A stretch of DNA of 64,000 nucleotides from Bacteroidia bacterium. GTDB lineage: Bacteria; Bacteroidota; Bacteroidia; CAIKAF01. This document shows positions 60,876 through 64,000 of this stretch, piece after piece. The stretch covers positions 1-64,000 of the forward strand of contig JACVCJ010000008.1 in NCBI GenBank assembly GCA_016742095.1. The letters run 5' to 3'. Made by a program: the position numbers and the translations under genes. Each line of letters starts with the position of its first letter. Positions within the stretch are counted from its first letter, which is position 1. The notes below the pieces were generated by a model. It was not told where the DNA came from. It searched no databases and worked only from the letters and a program-made list of their open reading frames with translations.

Positions 60876-62798
60876 ATGCGATTTTTCCTATCCATGCTAT
60901 GCTGCATGCTGTTTTCAGGCGCTTTTGCAGCCGAACCCCAGAAGGTTTCGTCCGAAATAAAACAGGCCACCGTATTCCTGCAGGGGGCCGTACTCCGCAA
61001 CACGGCCACGGCCACGGTCTCCGAAGGGCGCTCCGTGCTGCTGTTCACCGGGCTTTCGTACAATATCCTGCGCGAAAGCATCCGCATCAAACCCGAGAAC
61101 TGCCGTATACAATCGGTGACCCTGCGCAAAAATTTCCTGGACCTGGAGCTGCAGGACAAAAAAATAAAGGCCATGCAGGAAGAAATGCAGAAGCTGAACG
61201 ATAAAAAGACCGCCCTGAACCAGGAACTGGACGTATATGCCCAGGAAAAGGAAATGGTACTGAGCAACAAGTCCATCGGCGGACAGGATAACGGCGTGGA
61301 CCCGGAGAAACTGAAGGCCGCCGCCGAATTTTTCCGCCAGCGCCTGAGCGACATCCTTACACGCGTGCAGGCCATACAGGCCGAAATAGCCAAGGCCGAC
61401 AAACGCATTGCCGAACTCGGTGTACAGATCAACGAAAGCGCGGCCAAAAATATTTACCCCACTTCCGAGATCGAGGTAAGCATCCTGGCCGACAGAGCCG
61501 GTACCGCCCGTTTCGATATCGAATACTTTATTTCCGAGGCCGGCTGGTTCCCCGCGTACGATTTCCGTGTGAACGACCTCAGCGCGCCCATGGAGCTGGG
61601 TTACATCGCCCATATTTACCAGAACTCAGGACTGGACTGGAAGAACGTGGACATTACCGTTTCTTCGGCCGACCCGGGCAATAACGGCGGCGCACCCATA
61701 CCCAAGACCTGGTTCATTTCACAATCGGGCTACCGCCTGCAGTACGACGTACAGAAACCCCAGTCGGAAATGAACCGCGTAAGCGGCCGCGTGGTGGACG
61801 AGAACGGGTATCCCGTGGCCTTTGCCAATGTACTCATCGAAAACAGCAGCGCCGGCACCAGTACCGACTTCGAAGGCCGCTTCAGCATGGCCCTGCCCCA
61901 GGGCGCCACTACCCTCCATATAAATTACGTAGGGTACGAAAAACAGAGCCTGCCCATTCAACAGGGCGAAATGTACATTGTGCTGCAACCCAGCGTAAAA
62001 CTGCTGGAGAGCATTGTGATTGCACAGAACAAATCCGTTGCCGCCGATTATGCCGCAGCAGAGACCATTGCAGGGTTCTCCTCCCCACGCGGCAGCCGCG
62101 GCCGTAACTATGCCTACGATATAGATACCAAGCAGAAGAAGGAAAGCGGCAAGGTGACCGCATCCAACGTGAACATCGGTACTACCGCCGTAAGCGTGGA
62201 ATATACGCTGAAAGACAAAATGAACGTACCCAGCGACGGACGTCCCTACACGGCCGATATCCTGAAACGCGAGATCCTGGCCGAGCACAAATACTCCGCC
62301 ACGCCTAAGATTTCCAAGGACGCCTACCTGAGCATCTTTATCCCCGAATGGGAAAAACTGAACCTGCTGGAGGGCGAAGTAAGCCTGTACTTCGGCAATT
62401 CGTACACGGGCAAAACGGCCATCAGCCTGGCCAACCTGAAAGACAGCCTCGAATTCTCCATGGGCAAGGACCCCAACATCAAGATACAACGTACGCTTAC
62501 TTACCAGAAAACCACCGGCGGCGGCATCCTGCCCAACAAGACCGGCAGTTACGAGTGGAGCTCCGAGATACGCAATACCGGTAAAATGCCGGTGCGTCTT
62601 ACAGTAACGGAGCCCTTCCCGGTATCTACGGAAAAAGAGATCAAGGTAGACCTGGCCAGGGAACTGAGCGGCGCTACGGTGGATAAAGAAAAAGGCCTGC
62701 TTACCTGGGAACTGAACCTGCAGCCCGGCGAACAGAAAAAACTCCAGTTCGGGTTCAGCGTCACCTATCCCAAAAACCTGAACATGCGCTTCGAGTAA
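60876..62798 (+). CDS. DUF4139 protein with inserted carboxypeptidase-regulatory-like domain
   Basis: A 640-aa exported protein (signal MRFFLSMLCCMLFSGAFA). Residues 20-200 are the N-terminal DUF4140-like part with a coiled coil (QDKKIKAMQEEMQKLNDKKT). DUF4139 starts with SEIEVSILADRAG, then EAGWFPAYDFRVNDL and SSADPG. Between DUF4139 halves sits a carboxypeptidase-regulatory-like domain (about 310-385: VSGRVVDENGYPVAFANVLI, then FEGRFSMALP, then INYVGYEK), ending in a TonB-plug-like LLESIVIAQNKS, and a linker rich in Gly/Ser. DUF4139 resumes to the end (GEVSLYFGNSYTGKTAISL). Function unknown; MuiA-type relatives link to envelope polysaccharide. Confidence 0.87.
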   Translation: MRFFLSMLCCMLFSGAFAAEPQKVSSEIKQATVFLQGAVLRNTATATVSEGRSVLLFTGLSYNILRESIRIKPENCRIQSVTLRKNFLDLELQDKKIKAMQEEMQKLNDKKTALNQELDVYAQEKEMVLSNKSIGGQDNGVDPEKLKAAAEFFRQRLSDILTRVQAIQAEIAKADKRIAELGVQINESAAKNIYPTSEIEVSILADRAGTARFDIEYFISEAGWFPAYDFRVNDLSAPMELGYIAHIYQNSGLDWKNVDITVSSADPGNNGGAPIPKTWFISQSGYRLQYDVQKPQSEMNRVSGRVVDENGYPVAFANVLIENSSAGTSTDFEGRFSMALPQGATTLHINYVGYEKQSLPIQQGEMYIVLQPSVKLLESIVIAQNKSVAADYAAAETIAGFSSPRGSRGRNYAYDIDTKQKKESGKVTASNVNIGTTAVSVEYTLKDKMNVPSDGRPYTADILKREILAEHKYSATPKISKDAYLSIFIPEWEKLNLLEGEVSLYFGNSYTGKTAISLANLKDSLEFSMGKDPNIKIQRTLTYQKTTGGGILPNKTGSYEWSSEIRNTGKMPVRLTVTEPFPVSTEKEIKVDLARELSGATVDKEKGLLTWELNLQPGEQKKLQFGFSVTYPKNLNMRFE

Positions 62799-62833
62799 TC
62801 GCTTTTCTCAATATATGTTATCAGTGCTTCAGC

Positions 62834-62867
62834 GCCTGTCGTTCCCAGCGGACGGCAGGCATTTTTT
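62834..62867 (+). terminator. Rho-independent terminator after the DUF4139 gene
   Basis: GCCTGTCG, an 11-nt loop, CGGCAGGC, then ATTTTTT. The T-run overlaps the -33 box of the next promoter. Confidence 0.85.
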
Positions 62868-62895
62868 GTGCTGTAATAGCTGCTTCTTACTTTTA
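62865..62895 (+). promoter_or_regulatory. Promoter of the 188-aa membrane-protein gene
   Basis: TTTG (62865-62868), 19 bp, TACTTTTA (62888-62895), one base off TAnnTTTG. It begins in the tail of the preceding terminator. Confidence 0.6.
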
Positions 62896-62918
62896 CGGCC
62901 CTTACACATATCACACCT

Positions 62919-63485
62919 ATGACAAAAAAAGAAATACGCAGCCGGGCCCTGTTCCTGATGCAGGAAGGAAAAAGTAAACAGGAAGCTTTTGACGAACTGT
63001 TGCCCACAGCCGGCCACACGGCCGACGAACTTGCCGGGATCATGCGGTTTGTTCCTTCGCCCAGAGCGCGGGAAAAGTATCTTACGGTACATATTTTCCT
63101 CATCATTGCCATGTGCATTGTTATTCTTCTCAAAATGCTGGCAGGCGTAAGTATGTTCCTGGATAAACCCGGTGCCTCGTTTATTCTCATATTTCTTCTA
63201 CCGGCGCTCAATGTCTGGTTTACGTACAGCCTTATCCGGTATCAGGGCAGCGCATACCGGCTCGTGGCCATCCTGGCACTGCTTTCTTTTATACGCAGCG
63301 CTCCCGCTGTCATCAGGGATTTTAATATACTATCCCTGCCCGAACTGGTCCTTATCGTTGTTATAGCCGGACTGGGATTTTTTCTCAACAAACGCATGGT
63401 ACCGGCAGTTACCGAAACCCGTGAAAATTATACGGATGAATACGGCCGGATACGTCTTCGCAAAAAATTCATTCTCCCGGATTAG
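62919..63485 (+). CDS. Uncharacterised multi-pass membrane protein
   Basis: A 188-aa protein. A soluble N-terminus of about 50 residues (KKEIRSRALFLMQEGKSKQE, then FDELLPTAGHTADELAGIM) leads to about four helices (57-80, 87-105, 112-128, 138-155) and a charged tail (VTETRENYTDEYGRIRLRKK). The N-terminal segment is helical and could be a regulatory or HTH-like part. Family not recognised. Stands alone with its own promoter. Confidence 0.65.
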   Translation: MTKKEIRSRALFLMQEGKSKQEAFDELLPTAGHTADELAGIMRFVPSPRAREKYLTVHIFLIIAMCIVILLKMLAGVSMFLDKPGASFILIFLLPALNVWFTYSLIRYQGSAYRLVAILALLSFIRSAPAVIRDFNILSLPELVLIVVIAGLGFFLNKRMVPAVTETRENYTDEYGRIRLRKKFILPD

Positions 63486-63547
63486 AAAATTTACATATTG
63501 AAAATCAGATAACTACCACTATTTAACATTTTCACAACTTTAAATTG

Positions 63548-63579
63548 TTTGCAAATTAATTGTGCACAATATAAATTTG
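63548..63579 (+). promoter_or_regulatory. Promoter and operator of the OhrR-like gene
   Basis: TTTG (63548-63551), 20 bp, TAAATTTG (63572-63579): exact consensus. The spacer holds the 12-bp perfect palindrome ATTGTGCACAAT (63559-63570), a likely binding site for the MarR-type regulator encoded just downstream. Confidence 0.68.
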
Positions 63580-63600
63580 TGCTGTCAAAAAAGAGAAGTC

Positions 63601-64000
63601 ATGAATCCGCTCGCACTTTCGAACCAGTTATGTTTCCGGGCCTACGCCCTCTCCCGGCATATAACGGCCATGTACCAGCCCCTGCTGAAAAAGCTGGAGC
63701 TTACCTACCCGCAATATCTGGCCATGCTGGTGCTCTGGGAAAGTGACGGCGTTTCCGTAAAACAGATGGGCGAACAGCTGATGCTGGACAGCGGCACCCT
63801 TACGCCCCTGCTGAAACGCATGGAAGAAGCCGGTCTGCTGCAGCGTAAACGTTCTGCCGAAGACGAACGGGTAGTGCACATCAGCCTTACGGATAAAGGA
63901 AAGAAACTAAAGAGCAAGGCGGCGGCCATACCGGGCGAACTGCAGAAATGCATGGGCTTTAGTGCCGAAGATTACCTGGAATTTATGCAGGTAAGCGCCC
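63601..64000 (+). CDS. OhrR-type MarR family regulator (3' cut by window edge)
   Basis: At least 133 aa; the gene runs off the right edge. The start MNPLALSNQLCFRAYALSRH, then LLKKLELTYPQYLAMLVLWE, matches organic-hydroperoxide sensors of the OhrR group, with the peroxide-sensing Cys at residue 11. The winged helix follows (SVKQMGEQLMLDSGTLTPLL) with the wing DERVVHISLTDKG. In family members the reduced protein represses ohr and itself; oxidised Cys releases DNA. The partner ohr gene would lie beyond the window, if present. Confidence 0.88.
   Translation, partial: MNPLALSNQLCFRAYALSRHITAMYQPLLKKLELTYPQYLAMLVLWESDGVSVKQMGEQLMLDSGTLTPLLKRMEEAGLLQRKRSAEDERVVHISLTDKGKKLKSKAAAIPGELQKCMGFSAEDYLEFMQVSA

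Noticed and set aside
1-64000. CRISPR arrays, insertion sequences, prophage or rRNA operons
   Set aside because: No regularly spaced repeat series, no transposase or integrase ORF, and no rRNA-like segment was found.

Overview
The window looks like chromosome of a Bacteroidota bacterium, probably near Chitinophagales/Sphingobacteriia (inferred). The evidence is a type IX secretion (T9SS) C-terminal sorting domain, a carboxypeptidase-regulatory-like TonB-dependent receptor, families typical of the phylum (DUF6427-like, DUF6252-like, RprXY-like, NtrY-like), and repeated promoters with the Bacteroidota pattern TTTG-N19..22-TAnnTTTG rather than sigma70 -35/-10 boxes. Genes are tightly packed, with many 1-30 bp overlaps. 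I see no insertion sequence, prophage, rRNA operon or CRISPR array.

Layout. 1-1.6 kb: the 3' end of an Rhs-type polymorphic toxin with a lipase-like C-terminus, then an inverted-repeat spacer. 1.6-5.4 kb: membrane proteins, a CinA-like amidase, a DUF892 ferritin-like protein, a KTSC-like protein and an SDR. 5.4-9.1 kb: an isoprenoid cluster with a eukaryote-type oxidosqualene cyclase (motif DCSSE, not the DxDD of squalene-hopene cyclase), a 66-aa protein and type 2 isopentenyl-diphosphate isomerase. 9.3-14.1 kb: PLP aminotransferase, GDP-mannose pyrophosphorylase, upp, small proteins and a YjjG-like HAD phosphatase. 14.1-15.4 kb: a likely toxin-antitoxin-chaperone (TAC) module, RelE/HigB-like toxin, XRE antitoxin with C-terminal extension and SecB-like protein, behind palindromic operators. 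15.5-18.3 kb: an RprY/RprX-like two-component system and a TPR protein. 18.5-25 kb: apbE, wecB, a polysaccharide deacetylase-like protein, fbp, an RNA methyltransferase, a CoA-binding protein and a DCC thioredoxin-like protein. 25-31 kb: murF, queA, dprA and a TonB-dependent receptor. 31-36 kb: a 53-aa membrane protein, DUF6427, purQ, thyA-folA, a lipoprotein and a coiled-coil membrane protein. 36-41.5 kb: a 1224-aa NtrY-like kinase directly behind glpD. 41.5-52.5 kb: radC, rpsT with tRNA-Glu, rlmB, a UspA protein, an M1 peptidase, an SDR, an AlkD-like glycosylase, tex, DinB, tadA and small membrane proteins. 52.5-56.4 kb: an assimilatory sulfate operon cysH-cysD-TSUP exporter-cysN. 56.5-64 kb: a DJ-1/PfpI protein, an AI-2E transporter, a T9SS-secreted lamin-tail protein, a DUF4139 protein with an inserted carboxypeptidase-regulatory domain, a membrane protein, and an OhrR-type MarR regulator cut by the right edge.

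How the genes work together. Most of the window is housekeeping: nucleotides (upp, purQ, thyA, folA), envelope (murF, wecB, manC), tRNA/rRNA modification (queA, tadA, rlmB) and DNA handling (dprA, radC). The parts that stand out are the oxidosqualene cyclase locus, which predicts polycyclic triterpenol or sterol-like lipids; the TAC module; and the Rhs toxin tip with no visible immunity gene. All functions are inferred from reading the sequence; no database search was run.
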